Shown piece after piece: positions 10,552 to 21,603 of a stretch of 64,000 bases of DNA. The DNA is from Lysobacter concretionis Ko07 = DSM 16239 (GTDB taxonomy: Bacteria; Pseudomonadota; Gammaproteobacteria; Xanthomonadales; Xanthomonadaceae). The notes under the pieces were generated by a model, which saw nothing but the letters and a program-made list of their open reading frames with translations, ran no database searches and was not told the origin of the DNA. The stretch covers positions 1 through 64,000 of the forward strand of contig NZ_AVPS01000001.1 in assembly GCF_000768345.1 (NCBI RefSeq), given 5' to 3'. The position numbers and the translations under genes were made by a program. Each line of letters starts with the position of its first letter. The stretch's first letter is position 1.

Positions 10552-12291
10552 TCAGCCCTTCGCCACCACCGGCTCGCCGCTGTACTTCTTGACCATCCAC
10601 CACTGCTGGATCAGGCCCAGGCCCGCGTTGGTCACCCAGTACAGCACCAGTCCGGCCGGGAAGAAGGCGAACATGACGCCGAACGCCAGCGGCATGAACT
10701 GCATCATCTTCTGCTGCATCGGATCGACGCCGGTCATCGGGTTGAGCTTCTGGGTCGCCCACATCAGCGCGATGTTGATCACCGGCAACACGAAGTACGG
10801 ATCGCGCGCGGTCAGGTCCTGGATCCACAGGATCCACGGCGCATGCCGCAGCTCGACCGATTCCGACAGCATCCAGTACAACGCCAGGAACACCGGCATC
10901 TGCAGCACCAGCGGCAGGCAGCCGCCGACCGGGTTGATCTTCTCCTTCTTGTACAGCTCCATCATGGCCTGCTGCAGCTTCTGCTTGTCGTCGCCGTAGC
11001 GCTCCTTGAGCTGGGCCATGCGCGGCTGGAACTTGCGCATCTTCGCCATCGACTTGTACTGCGCCGCCGACAGCGGAAACATCACCGCCTTCAGCAGCAC
11101 GACCAGGCCGACGATCGCCCAGCCCCAGTTGCCGAGCAGGCCGTGCAGCCACTGCAGCACCCAGAACAGCCAGCCGGCCAGCGCCGCCATCGGCGCGAAA
11201 CGGCTGAAGTCGACCGCGCGCTCCAGGCCCGGCACGTCCTGCGCCTGGATCTGGCTGACCAGTTTCGGACCGACCCACAGGCGCGCTTCGTTCTGCACGC
11301 TGGCACCGGGAGCGACGTTGACGCCGGTATCGACCTCGCGGATCAGGTAGCGCGGTACGCCGGACTCGCTGGTGGTGCTGAGCGAGAACGTGCCGGTGTC
11401 ACCCGCGGCCGGAATCCAGGCGCCGAAGAAGTGGTGCTGCAGGAAGGCGATCCAGCCGCCGGTGACCTGCTTGTCCAGCGGGCCGTCGTCGATGAAGTCG
11501 GCGTATTTGCGCTTCTCGTACTTGTCCGCCGCGCTGAACCACGCCGCGCCCTGGAAGCTGTACTTCTCCGGGCTCATCGGCGCGCTGCTTTCGAGCGCCC
11601 GCGGCACGCGCGAAAGCTGGCGGTACAGGAAGCCCTGCCACGGCGTCGTGCCCTGGTTGACCACCTGGTCGCGCACGTCGACGACGTAGATGCCGCGTCG
11701 GAACGTGTAGGTGCGGTGGATGCTAACCCCGTCCGGACCGGTCCAGACAAACGGCACCACCACCTCGTCCTGGCCCGGCGCGAGCTTGAAGTCGGCACCG
11801 GCCGGCGCCGCACTGCGATCCAGCACGAAGCCGGACAGGTGCGTGGGGGTGGCGTTGGTGTTGCTGATCCAGCCGCTCTGGGCGACGAAGAAGTCGGCCG
11901 GGTCGCGGCTGAACAGGCGCACCGGCGCGCTGCCTTCCTCGGCCGTGCTCGGATACCGCAGCAGATCCGCCTGCAGCACTTCGCCGCCGTCGAGCAGCAC
12001 CTGCAGCACGTCGGTCGTGACGGTCACCGCATCGTTCCCGGGGGCGGACTCGCTGGCGACAGCCGCAAGCTCGGGTGCGGCAACCGGCGCGGCGGCCATG
12101 GTCGGCGCGCCGGGAACGCCGGCGCGGGCCTGCTCGGCGGCATCGGGAGTGTCGCCGCCCGGTACCGCAGGCGCGGTCGTCGACACCCCGGTGGTCGGCG
12201 GCGGAGCGGCCTGTTCCTTGTTCCACTCCATCCACAGCAGGGTCGCCACCATCAGCCAGGCGAAGATCAGGAATAAGCGGGTCTGGTTCAT
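10552..12291 (-). CDS. yidC: membrane protein insertase YidC
   Basis: Oxa1/YidC insertase that places membrane proteins into the inner membrane alone or with SecYEG. 579 residues from ATG 12291: N-terminal helix (LFLIFAWLMVATLLWME), a large periplasmic domain of about 330 residues, then the conserved five-helix core with LKAVMFPLSAAQYKSMAKMR, NPVGGCLPLVLQMPVFLALY and GLVLYWVTN. The length and order fit the Gram-negative type. The gene follows rnpA by 15 bases; yidD, usually between them, is not found. A TTG two codons upstream is a less likely start. Confidence 0.96.
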   Translation of the reverse strand: MNQTRLFLIFAWLMVATLLWMEWNKEQAAPPPTTGVSTTAPAVPGGDTPDAAEQARAGVPGAPTMAAAPVAAPELAAVASESAPGNDAVTVTTDVLQVLLDGGEVLQADLLRYPSTAEEGSAPVRLFSRDPADFFVAQSGWISNTNATPTHLSGFVLDRSAAPAGADFKLAPGQDEVVVPFVWTGPDGVSIHRTYTFRRGIYVVDVRDQVVNQGTTPWQGFLYRQLSRVPRALESSAPMSPEKYSFQGAAWFSAADKYEKRKYADFIDDGPLDKQVTGGWIAFLQHHFFGAWIPAAGDTGTFSLSTTSESGVPRYLIREVDTGVNVAPGASVQNEARLWVGPKLVSQIQAQDVPGLERAVDFSRFAPMAALAGWLFWVLQWLHGLLGNWGWAIVGLVVLLKAVMFPLSAAQYKSMAKMRKFQPRMAQLKERYGDDKQKLQQAMMELYKKEKINPVGGCLPLVLQMPVFLALYWMLSESVELRHAPWILWIQDLTARDPYFVLPVINIALMWATQKLNPMTGVDPMQQKMMQFMPLAFGVMFAFFPAGLVLYWVTNAGLGLIQQWWMVKKYSGEPVVAKG

Positions 12292-12306
12292 GGGCAACGG
12301 GCAGGC

Positions 12307-12912
12307 TCAGCCGCCGCGCGAAGGCGGCGTGGGGTCGGTGGAGGAAATGACGTCGCATCGACGTGGCGTCGGCATTGTGCCGGCCGCGGCAGGTCCGGGC
12401 AACGACGACACAGGCGCGGAAGACACAGGCGCGAACGACGCGGACGCGGAAGCAGGCATGGCGGCATCCGCGCCGATCGGCACGATTTGTTCGGGTTTCA
12501 GCGCGCCGGCACGCTGCAGCAGACTCAGCAAGGCCATCCGCAACTGCTGGTGATCGCAACGTGCCGCGCCGACCCGGGCAACGACGACGTAGTCGCCATC
12601 GGCCAGGACGGCGCGGTGGGCGCGGAAGGTCTCGCGCATGACGCGCTTGATCCGGTTGCGGCCCACGGCGTGTGGATCGACCTTGCGCGAGACCGCCAGG
12701 CCCAGGCGCGGGCCGGAATCGGGCCGCTCAAACCGCACCCGTGCGTTGGGACGGGCCAGGTTGGCCTGTTCGCAGCTGGCGCGCGCGGCATCGGCGGTCT
12801 GCCAATGCAATGCAAGCACGGGCAGCGCCACGCGCCGGCCGTGCTTGAATATGCGGTCGAAGTCGGAGCGCGCGCGAACCCGCGCGGTGCGCGGGAAGCG
12901 GGTCTTCGGCAT
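12307..12912 (-). CDS. rnpA: ribonuclease P protein component with long C-terminal tail
   Basis: Protein cofactor of RNase P, which removes 5' leaders from pre-tRNAs. Conserved elements: RFPRTARVRARSDFDRIFKHGRR at the N-terminal side (residues 5-27), GLAVSRKV, and the RNR signature GRNRIKRVMRETFRAH (residues 84-99). The catalytic fold ends near residue 138. About 60 further residues of Ala/Ser/Pro follow, which is unusual, and residues 42-63 look like a loop insertion. ATG 12912 puts RFPR at the distance seen in E. coli; ATG 12951 (13 residues longer) is an alternative, and neither has a clear ribosome site. Confidence 0.9.
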   Translation of the reverse strand: MPKTRFPRTARVRARSDFDRIFKHGRRVALPVLALHWQTADAARASCEQANLARPNARVRFERPDSGPRLGLAVSRKVDPHAVGRNRIKRVMRETFRAHRAVLADGDYVVVARVGAARCDHQQLRMALLSLLQRAGALKPEQIVPIGADAAMPASASASFAPVSSAPVSSLPGPAAAGTMPTPRRCDVISSTDPTPPSRGG

Positions 12913-12961
12913 CAGGGGATCAACGGCGGCAAAGGGCGGCCGTTGCGGCATCTAGCTGCGC

Positions 12962-13102
12962 TCAGGCGCAGAGACGCTTGCGGCCCTTGGCGCGACGACG
13001 CGACAGGATCTTGCGGCCATCGGCCGTCGCCATGCGGGCACGGAAACCGTGGTCGCGCTTGCGCTTGAGGTTGCTGGGTTGGTAGGTGCGCTTGGTGGCC
13101 AT
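12962..13102 (-). CDS. rpmH: 50S ribosomal protein L34
   Basis: Small basic protein of the large ribosomal subunit, 46 residues, beginning [20 protein letters not shown] and ending GRKRLCA. That is the full family length and sequence pattern, rich in Lys/Arg. It heads the rpmH-rnpA-yidC-mnmE block and is divergent from dnaA across a 261-base gap, the classic arrangement next to a bacterial origin. Confidence 0.97.
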   Translation of the reverse strand: MATKRTYQPSNLKRKRDHGFRARMATADGRKILSRRRAKGRKRLCA

Positions 13103-13363
13103 GCGTGCGGCTCTGCGGTTACGGCGGAAAAGACCGGCAAGTCTACCTGCGGGCCGGCGAACGAGTCAAATACCAGGCCGCACCGGCTGTTTGCGGGCCT
13201 TGCCGGCGCCGGTCCGCGGGCCGATGAGGGAGCCGGGATTCCCGTCCCCCGACGGTCCGCCGGCGCTACCCGCGCGTGGTAGTCTGGCCGACCCTCATCT
13301 GCTTCGCGTGGCGCCCAATGCCGGCCGTCGCGCGAGGTGAGTCATGCCATCAAGAAACCCCCT

Positions 13364-14701
13364 ATGGATGCTTGGTCCCGCTGTCTGGAACGCCTCGAGG
13401 CCGAATTGCCGGCCGAGGACGTCCACACCTGGTTGAAACCGCTGCAGTCCAGTCCCCGGGACGGCGCAACGGTATTGTTCGCGCCCAACGCGTTCGTGGT
13501 CGACCACGTGCGCGAGCGCTACCTGGACCGGATCCGCGAACTGCTGGCGCACTTCGCCGGCAGCGACGCGGTCAGCCTGGAAGTCGGTTCCTTGCCGCGA
13601 GTCCCCTCGCCGCTCGCCGCGGGCACGACGTCCTCGACGGCGCGCAGCGCCGCCCCGGTGGCGGCGATCGAACCGTTCAACGGCAATCTCGACAACCACT
13701 ACACGTTCGACAATTTCGTCGAGGGCCGCAGCAACCAGCTGGGCCGGGCCGCCGCCATGCAGGCCGCGCTCAACCCCGGCGAGCGCGGACACAACCCGCT
13801 GCTGCTGTACGGCGGCACCGGGCTGGGCAAGACCCATCTGATGTTCGCCGCCGGCAACCTGATGCGCAGCAACAACCCCGGCACCCGGGTGATGTACCTG
13901 CGCAGCGAGCAGTTCTTCAGCGCGATGATGAAGGCACTGCAGGAAAAGGCGATGGACGGCTTCAAGCGCCATTTCCAGCAGGTGGATGCGTTGCTGATCG
14001 ACGACATCCAGTTCTTCGCCGGCAAGGACCGCACCCAGGAAGAGTTCTTCCACACCTTCAACGCGCTGTTCGACGGCAAGCAGCAGATCATCCTGACCTG
14101 CGACCGCTACCCGCGCGAGGTCGAGGGCCTGGAGCCGCGCCTGAAGTCGCGTCTGGCCTGGGGCCTGAGCGTGGCGATCGAACCGCCGGACTTCGAGACC
14201 CGCGCCCAGATCGTGCTGTCCAAGGCCAAGGAGCGCGGCGCGGTGATCCCCGAGGAAGTCGCCTTCCTGCTGGCCAAGAAGATGCGCTCCAACGTGCGCG
14301 ACCTGGAAGGTGCGCTCAACACGCTGACCGCCCGGGCCAACTTCACCGGCCGGGCGATCACGACCGATTTCGCCCAGGAAACCCTGCGCGACCTGTTGCG
14401 GGCGCAGCAGCACGCGATCGGCATCCCCAACATCCAGAAGACCGTGGCCGACTATTTCGGCCTGCAGATGAAGGACCTGCTGTCGAAGCGGCGTACGCGC
14501 TCGCTGGCGCGCCCCCGCCAGATGGCGATGGCGCTGACCAAGGAACTGACCGAGCACAGCCTGCCGGAGATCGGCGATGCGTTCGCCGGGCGGGACCATA
14601 CGACGGTGCTGCACGCCTGCCGGCAGATCCGCACCTTGATGGAAACCGACGGAAAGATGCGGGAGGACTGGGAAAAACTGATCCGCAAGCTCAGCGAGTG
14701 A
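13364..14701 (+). CDS. dnaA: chromosomal replication initiator protein DnaA
   Basis: AAA+ initiator that binds DnaA boxes and melts the origin. 445 residues from ATG 13364 ([15 protein letters not shown], the start seen in Xanthomonas). Domains: I (1-85), short linker II, AAA+ domain III with Walker [10 protein letters not shown] and Walker [13 protein letters not shown], sensor segment [10 protein letters not shown], and DNA-binding domain IV with the signature [18 protein letters not shown] nine codons upstream (13337) is preceded by GAGG and could give a longer form, but the family start is the ATG. The origin region follows directly. Confidence 0.97.
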   Translation: MDAWSRCLERLEAELPAEDVHTWLKPLQSSPRDGATVLFAPNAFVVDHVRERYLDRIRELLAHFAGSDAVSLEVGSLPRVPSPLAAGTTSSTARSAAPVAAIEPFNGNLDNHYTFDNFVEGRSNQLGRAAAMQAALNPGERGHNPLLLYGGTGLGKTHLMFAAGNLMRSNNPGTRVMYLRSEQFFSAMMKALQEKAMDGFKRHFQQVDALLIDDIQFFAGKDRTQEEFFHTFNALFDGKQQIILTCDRYPREVEGLEPRLKSRLAWGLSVAIEPPDFETRAQIVLSKAKERGAVIPEEVAFLLAKKMRSNVRDLEGALNTLTARANFTGRAITTDFAQETLRDLLRAQQHAIGIPNIQKTVADYFGLQMKDLLSKRRTRSLARPRQMAMALTKELTEHSLPEIGDAFAGRDHTTVLHACRQIRTLMETDGKMREDWEKLIRKLSE

Positions 14702-14719
14702 GCGTTGTGGAGCTGGTGC

Positions 14720-14925
14720 GTACAAGCTGTGGACAAGTCGGCCGGCGCCGACGGCCTGAGATTCTATCCACAGGTTGTACCCAGCTGGCAGGGCGGTTGT
14801 ACCGTAGTTCAGACTTTGGATTTATCGATTATTTTCAGTAAGTTGCGTTGGTTTTCCCGGAAATTTCCCGACACCACCACCACCAGGCTTTTGATTTATA
14901 CATTCTTCTGTACTGGTTCCGGCGT
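14720..14925 (+). repeat. oriC unit A (imperfect direct repeat of unit B)
   Basis: First copy of a roughly 210-base unit repeated 440-441 bases downstream. Landmarks in order: GTACAAGCTGTGGACAAGTC (14720-14739), CTATCCACAGGTTGTAC (14764-14780), GGTTGTACCG (14795-14804), an AT-rich stretch, then a 32-base block starting CCACCACCACCAGG (14874-14905) that is identical in unit B. The two DnaA-box-like sites face each other. Confidence 0.85.
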
Positions 14926-15159
14926 GACCTGAAACCAGGCTTTCCACCGCCTGATCCGACCTGCTTGATATGCCGGAAGCTGCGTCGGAATCCTTCCCTC
15001 GGCAAGGCAATCCGCCAAGCACCGACCTGCAAAAAGCGGCGTGGGGCGTCTTCCGTGATGGCCCCGTCCAATGCCCGTTTCGATCGCGCTCCGAGGCGGA
15101 CGTCAGGCAATAGGGGGCCGGAAAAACGAAAATGTGGATAGCGGAGGTGTTCAAACGGG

Positions 15160-15366
15160 GTACAAGCTGTGGGCAAGTCGGCCCAGCCGGTATCATCGTC
15201 AAGTTGCCCACAGCTTGTACCTGCAGCACCATGCAGGTTGTACCGGGGTTTGATGGACAAGTATCTTTAGATTAATCAACAAGTTGGGTGACTTTTCCCT
15301 GATATCCCGGGACTCCACCACCACCAGGCTTTTGATTTATACATTCCTTTGTATTGGTTATAGGGG
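15160..15366 (+). repeat. oriC unit B (imperfect direct repeat of unit A)
   Basis: Second copy. GTACAAGCTGTGGGCAAGTC at 15160-15179 differs from unit A by one base. TTGCCCACAGCTTGTACC at 15204-15221 is the exact inverse of 15159-15176. GGTTGTACCG recurs at 15236-15245 and the 32-base identical block at 15315-15346. The unit ends just before the dnaN ribosome site, so it may also carry the dnaN promoter. Confidence 0.85.
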
Positions 15367-15375
15367 TAGGACGGT

Positions 15376-16476
15376 ATGCGTTTCAGCCTGCAACGAGAAG
15401 TGTTTCTCAAGCCGTTGGCGCAGGTCGTCAACGTGGTCGAGCGTCGCCAGACCCTTCCGGTGCTGGCCAATCTGCTGGCACAAGTGAAGGACGGCCAGTT
15501 GTCGCTCACCGGCACCGACCTGGAGGTCGAGATGGTCTCGCGGGCGATGGTCGACGATGCCCAGGACGGTGAGACGACCATCCCGGCGCGCAAGTTGTTC
15601 GACATCGTTCGCGCCCTGCCCGATGGCAGCAGGATCACGGTCACCCAGACGGGCGACAAGCTCACCGTACAGGCGGGGCGCTCACGCTTCACCCTGGCAA
15701 GCCTGTCCGCCAACGATTTCCCGTCGATCGACGAGGTCGAAGCCACCGAACGGGTGCGGGTGCCGGAGGCGACGCTGAAGGAACTGATCGAGCGCACCGC
15801 ATTCGCAATGGCGCAGCAGGATGTCCGGTACTACCTCAACGGCCTGCTGTTCGACCTGCGTGAAGAGAGCCTGCGTTGCGTGGCCACCGACGGCCACCGG
15901 CTGGCACTGTGTGAGGCCCCGTACGAAGGCAGTGCGCAGACCAAGCGGCAGATCATCGTGCCCCGCAAGGGCGTGACGGAACTGCAGCGCCTGCTGGAAG
16001 GTGGCGATCGCGAGCTGGAGCTGGAAATGGGCCGTGGCCACATCCGGGTCAAGCGCGACGACGTGACCTTCACCAGCAAGCTGATCGACGGCCGTTTCCC
16101 GGACTACGAGGCCGTGATTCCGATCGGTGCCGACAAGGAGGTCCGGATCGACCGGGAAGTCCTGCGCGCCTCGCTGCAACGCGCCGCAATCCTGTCGAAC
16201 GAGAAGTACCGTGGCGTGCGTATCGAAGTCTCGCCTGGCCAGCTCAAGATCAGTGCGCACAATCCGGAGCAGGAAGAAGCGCAGGAAGAAGTCGAGGCCG
16301 ATACCAAGGTTGATGATCTCGCGGTCGGGTTCAACGTCAATTATCTGCTGGATGCGTTGACCGCGTTGAAGAGCGAACAGGTCGTGCTGGCATTGCGCGA
16401 TGCGAACTCCTCGGCCCTGGTCCGCGAGGCCGACAACGAGCGTTGCCGCCACGTGGTGATGCCACTGCGGTTGTGA
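15376..16476 (+). CDS. dnaN: DNA polymerase III subunit beta (sliding clamp)
   Basis: Ring-shaped processivity clamp loaded onto primed DNA at the fork; contacts Pol III, DnaA-inactivating Hda and repair polymerases. The 366-residue length and three repeated clamp domains fit the family. Recognisable segments are MRFSLQREVFLKPLAQV, RRQTLPVLANLL, ATDGHRLALCE and the C-terminal MPLRL, part of the clamp's protein-binding groove. A ribosome site (GTAGGACGGT) precedes ATG 15376. Confidence 0.97.
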   Translation: MRFSLQREVFLKPLAQVVNVVERRQTLPVLANLLAQVKDGQLSLTGTDLEVEMVSRAMVDDAQDGETTIPARKLFDIVRALPDGSRITVTQTGDKLTVQAGRSRFTLASLSANDFPSIDEVEATERVRVPEATLKELIERTAFAMAQQDVRYYLNGLLFDLREESLRCVATDGHRLALCEAPYEGSAQTKRQIIVPRKGVTELQRLLEGGDRELELEMGRGHIRVKRDDVTFTSKLIDGRFPDYEAVIPIGADKEVRIDREVLRASLQRAAILSNEKYRGVRIEVSPGQLKISAHNPEQEEAQEEVEADTKVDDLAVGFNVNYLLDALTALKSEQVVLALRDANSSALVREADNERCRHVVMPLRL

Positions 16477-16495
16477 TCGAGGTCGTCGGCTGACG

Positions 16496-16511
16496 TGTTC
16501 CACGTGGAACA
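16496..16511. promoter_or_regulatory. parS: parS-like ParB binding site 1
   Basis: Perfect 16-base palindrome TGTTCCACGTGGAACA in the dnaN-recF gap. It matches the parS form known from Pseudomonas chromosomes and is close to the general consensus TGTTTCACGTGAAACA. The location near oriC is where ParB-parS centromeres cluster. Confidence 0.85.
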
Positions 16512-16589
16512 AATAGAGATTTACCGCACGCCCGGCATGTCCGGGCGTGTTCGTTCTCATCGGGTGGAATTTCCTGTGGAGTACGAGCC

Positions 16590-17723
16590 GTGCAGGTAAT
16601 GCGGCTCGATATCCGCCAGTTGCGCCGTTTCGATCACGTCCAGCTGCGACCCGGCCCGTCATTGAACCTAATCACCGGCGACAACGGTGCCGGCAAGACC
16701 AGTGTGCTGGAGGCGCTGCACCTGATGGCCTACGGGCGCAGTTTCCGGGGACGGGTACGCGACGGCCTGGTGCGTGCGGACCAGGCGGCGCTGGAAGTGT
16801 TTGTCGAGTGGCGGGAACAAGCCCCATCGCTGCCATCCGACGGTTCGAGCACCTCGTCGTCCGGATATCGCACCCGGAAGGCCGGGCTGCGGCATAGCGG
16901 CCAGAGCTGGAGCGGGCGACTGGACGGCGCCAACGTGGAGTATCTGGGAGAGCTTTGTGCCGCGCTGGCGGTGGTGACATTCGAGCCGGGCAGCCATGCG
17001 CTGGTTACCGGCGCGGCAGAGATACGGCGCCGCTACCTGGATTGGGGATTGTTCCACGTGGAACAAGACTTCCTGTCTTTGTGGCGGCGTTACTCGCGAG
17101 CACTCAAGCAGCGCAATGCGCTGTTGAAGGCCCGGGTCGGACACTCGCAGCTGGACACCTGGGATCACGAGCTCGCATCGGCGGGAGAGCCCCTGGGTCA
17201 GCACCGGCAGGCCTATCTGGATGCGCTGCAGCCCGGTTTCCAGGCGCTTGCCGCCGATATGGCGCCGGCGTTGGGGGAAACCCGGTTGGACTATCAGCCA
17301 GGCTGGCGGCGCGACGAATGGTCCCTGCTTGACGCCTTGTTGCTGGCGCGCGACCGCGACCTGCAGTCCGGATTCACGTCGGTTGGTCCGCACCGCGCCG
17401 ATTGGCGGATTCATTTTGGCGGTGTGCCGGGTCGCGAGGCCCTGTCGCGCGGACAGGCCAAGTTGACCGCGCTCGCCGCGTTGTTCGCGCAAGCCGGGCA
17501 CTACGCCCGCGCGCACGGCGAATGGCCGGTGATCGCGCTGGATGACCTGGCCTCCGAACTCGACCGGAATCATCAGCAACGGGTCATCCAGCGCTTGCTG
17601 GACAGCGGCGCACAGGTGTTTATTACCGGGACGGAGTCGCCGCCTGCGCTTGCGGATATGGCGGTCGGGTTCACAAGGTTCCACGTGGAACACGGATTGG
17701 TTTCCGGGCCGGCCGGCGTCTGA
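16590..17723 (+). CDS. recF: DNA replication and repair protein RecF
   Basis: ABC/SMC-type ATPase that helps load RecA at single-strand gaps with RecO and RecR. 377 residues from GTG 16590 (VQVMRLDIRQLRRF, the same frame length as Xanthomonas RecF); ATG 16599 is the alternative. Walker A GDNGAGKTS, LEALHLMAYGRSFRGR, signature region ALSRGQAKLTALA and Walker B VIALDDLASELD are present. An Ala/Pro/Ser-rich insertion (about residues 70-105) is less conserved. Two parS-like palindromes lie within its codons. Confidence 0.95.
   Translation: MQVMRLDIRQLRRFDHVQLRPGPSLNLITGDNGAGKTSVLEALHLMAYGRSFRGRVRDGLVRADQAALEVFVEWREQAPSLPSDGSSTSSSGYRTRKAGLRHSGQSWSGRLDGANVEYLGELCAALAVVTFEPGSHALVTGAAEIRRRYLDWGLFHVEQDFLSLWRRYSRALKQRNALLKARVGHSQLDTWDHELASAGEPLGQHRQAYLDALQPGFQALAADMAPALGETRLDYQPGWRRDEWSLLDALLLARDRDLQSGFTSVGPHRADWRIHFGGVPGREALSRGQAKLTALAALFAQAGHYARAHGEWPVIALDDLASELDRNHQQRVIQRLLDSGAQVFITGTESPPALADMAVGFTRFHVEHGLVSGPAGV
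17050..17065. promoter_or_regulatory. parS: parS-like ParB binding site 2 (inside recF)
   Basis: A second perfect copy of TGTTCCACGTGGAACA, within recF codons for LFHVEQ. Conservation of the exact 16-mer inside coding sequence argues for a DNA-level function. Confidence 0.85.
17677..17692. promoter_or_regulatory. parS: parS-like ParB binding site 3 (recF 3' end)
   Basis: GGTTCCACGTGGAACA, one outer base different from sites 1 and 2, in recF codons for RFHVEH about 30 bases before the stop. Confidence 0.75.
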
Positions 17724-17824
17724 ACGCCAGCCCCGCGCCTCATGGCTGCCGGCCGTGTCTTCCAGCCACCCACCCAGCGTGATTGCGGCGGATCGGTCCG
17801 CCGACGTCGGCAGGGGGCGCCTGT

Positions 17825-17830
17825 TATACT
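17825..17830 (+). promoter_or_regulatory. candidate -10 hexamer of gyrB
   Basis: TATACT about 75 bases before the gyrB ATG; transcription would start near 17837. No good -35 at normal spacing, as often seen for gyrase promoters. Tentative. Confidence 0.4.
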
Positions 17831-17840
17831 CGCGTACTAG

Positions 17841-20387
<2,547 letters not shown>

Positions 20388-20414
20388 GCCGGTTGCATTG
20401 CGACTTGCCTAAAA

Positions 20415-20440
20415 GCTCCGCTTGCCCGTGCAAGCGGAGC
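20415..20440. terminator. hairpin downstream of gyrB
   Basis: GCTCCGCTTGC, loop CCGT, GCAAGCGGAGC: perfect 11-bp stem 18 bases after the gyrB stop and preceded by AAAA. No T run follows on the plus strand, so it is either an imperfect terminator or a 3'-end stabiliser. Confidence 0.55.
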
Positions 20441-20679
20441 CGATTCGGCAATTTCCGACGCACGCGCACGCGCACACGACGCGTATTTCCCCTCTTCTCC
20501 AGCCGTTTCCGCAATCTGCGACCGGGTCAGATGGAAAAATCGGCCGTCTTGGTGTGCCGATCCGGCTGGTTTGCAGGCTCTCGACGGTGACCGTCGACCC
20601 TTGTGAAGTCGAGGCTGATTGACAGCGCATTCATCCTCCTGCGGCTACAACCGAAATTTGCGAACAGGAAACCCCACGC

Positions 20680-21483
20680 ATGAAACGCCTGATTCTGAGT
20701 CTCGCCGTCGCCAGCCTCACCGCTGCATGCGCCACCACGACCTCACCGACCGGCCGCACCCAGGCGGTGGGCGCGATCTCGCAACAGCAGCTGGACCAGA
20801 TGGGTGCCGAAGCGTTCGCCGAGTACAAGGCGAAGTTGCCGCGCAGCACCAATGCGACCCAGAACGCCTATGTCAGTTGCGTGGTCAACGCGGTCACCCG
20901 CGAGTTGCCCGCGGGCTCGCAGACCGGGTGGGAAGTGGCGCTGTTCAGCAATGATTCGCCCAATGCGTTCGCCCTGCCGGGCGGCAAGATCGGCGTCTAC
21001 ACCGGCATCTTCAAGGTGGCCAGGAATCAGGACCAGCTCGCGGCGGTGATCGCCCACGAGATCGGTCACGTCATCGCCCATCACCATGACGAGCGGGTTA
21101 CCCGCCAGCTCGGCGCGCAGACCGGGCTCGGCCTGCTGGGCGCCCTGATCGGCTCCCAGTACGGGACCGGCGCACAACAGGCCACCCAGCAACTGGGCGG
21201 GGCCGCCGTGCAGGGGATCTTCCTGCTGCCCAACAACCGGGTCCAGGAGTCGGAAGCCGATGTGGTCGGCCAGCGGTTGATGGCGCAAGCCGGATTCAAT
21301 CCGGGCCAGGCCGTGAACCTGTGGGAAAACATGATTTCCGCCAGTTCGAGCCGCGCGCCCGAATGGCTGTCCACCCACCCCGATCCCCAGGCCCGGATCG
21401 CCGAGCTGCGTGCTCGCGCCGGCAGCCTGATGGCCACCTACGAGCAAGCCCGTGCGGCCGGCCGCACGCCGAAGTGCGGCTAA
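20680..21483 (+). CDS. M48 family metalloprotease lipoprotein (LoiP-like)
   Basis: Zinc metalloprotease anchored by lipid, probably acting on periplasmic/outer-membrane proteins in envelope quality control, like E. coli LoiP/BepA relatives. 267 residues: lipobox LTAAC (Cys 17), zinc motif HEIGH with downstream Glu in NRVQESEADVVGQ, and a short C-terminal tail. TPR domains found in BepA are absent, so it belongs to the small LoiP type. ATG 20680 follows an A/C-rich leader without a strong ribosome site. Confidence 0.88.
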   Translation: MKRLILSLAVASLTAACATTTSPTGRTQAVGAISQQQLDQMGAEAFAEYKAKLPRSTNATQNAYVSCVVNAVTRELPAGSQTGWEVALFSNDSPNAFALPGGKIGVYTGIFKVARNQDQLAAVIAHEIGHVIAHHHDERVTRQLGAQTGLGLLGALIGSQYGTGAQQATQQLGGAAVQGIFLLPNNRVQESEADVVGQRLMAQAGFNPGQAVNLWENMISASSSRAPEWLSTHPDPQARIAELRARAGSLMATYEQARAAGRTPKCG

Positions 21484-21603
21484 ACACGAAATGCGGGAAC
21501 GCGCAAGACGGCTTCTTCCCGCAAACGCTTTCTGCTAGGTTGGCTTCCCCAAACGCACATACGCAGCGCCCCGCCATCATGCGGGGCGTGTACAGGTGAC
21601 CCG

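Larger units (their letters stand above)
14702..15375. other. probable replication origin (oriC), dnaA-dnaN gap
   Basis: 674 bases without a gene between dnaA and dnaN, the usual oriC location in this family. DnaA-box-like 9-mers: 14728-14736 (reverse of TTGTCCACA), 14764-14772 CTATCCACA, 15133-15141 (reverse of CTATCCACA), 15168-15176 (reverse of TTGCCCACA) and 15204-15212 TTGCCCACA. AT-rich stretches suited to unwinding lie at about 14811-14842, 14886-14911, 15259-15285 and 15327-15362. The region is built from two similar units (separate entries). Function is inferred from position and motifs. Confidence 0.85.

Noticed and set aside
8641-12276. Plus-strand frame of about 1,200 codons opposite mnmE and yidC
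   Set aside because: High-GC DNA has few stops in shadow frames; both minus-strand genes are unambiguous and the long translation shows no domain.
13337-13363. Longer dnaA form from GTG 13337
   Set aside because: A ribosome-site-like GAGG precedes it, but the DnaA family in this group begins at MDAW (13364); kept only as an alternative start.
14835-15260. 141-codon minus-strand frame across the dnaA-dnaN gap
   Set aside because: It runs through both origin repeats and the DnaA-box-like sites, has no family resemblance, and repeats a poly-Trp stretch that is just the antisense of the CCACCACCACC block.
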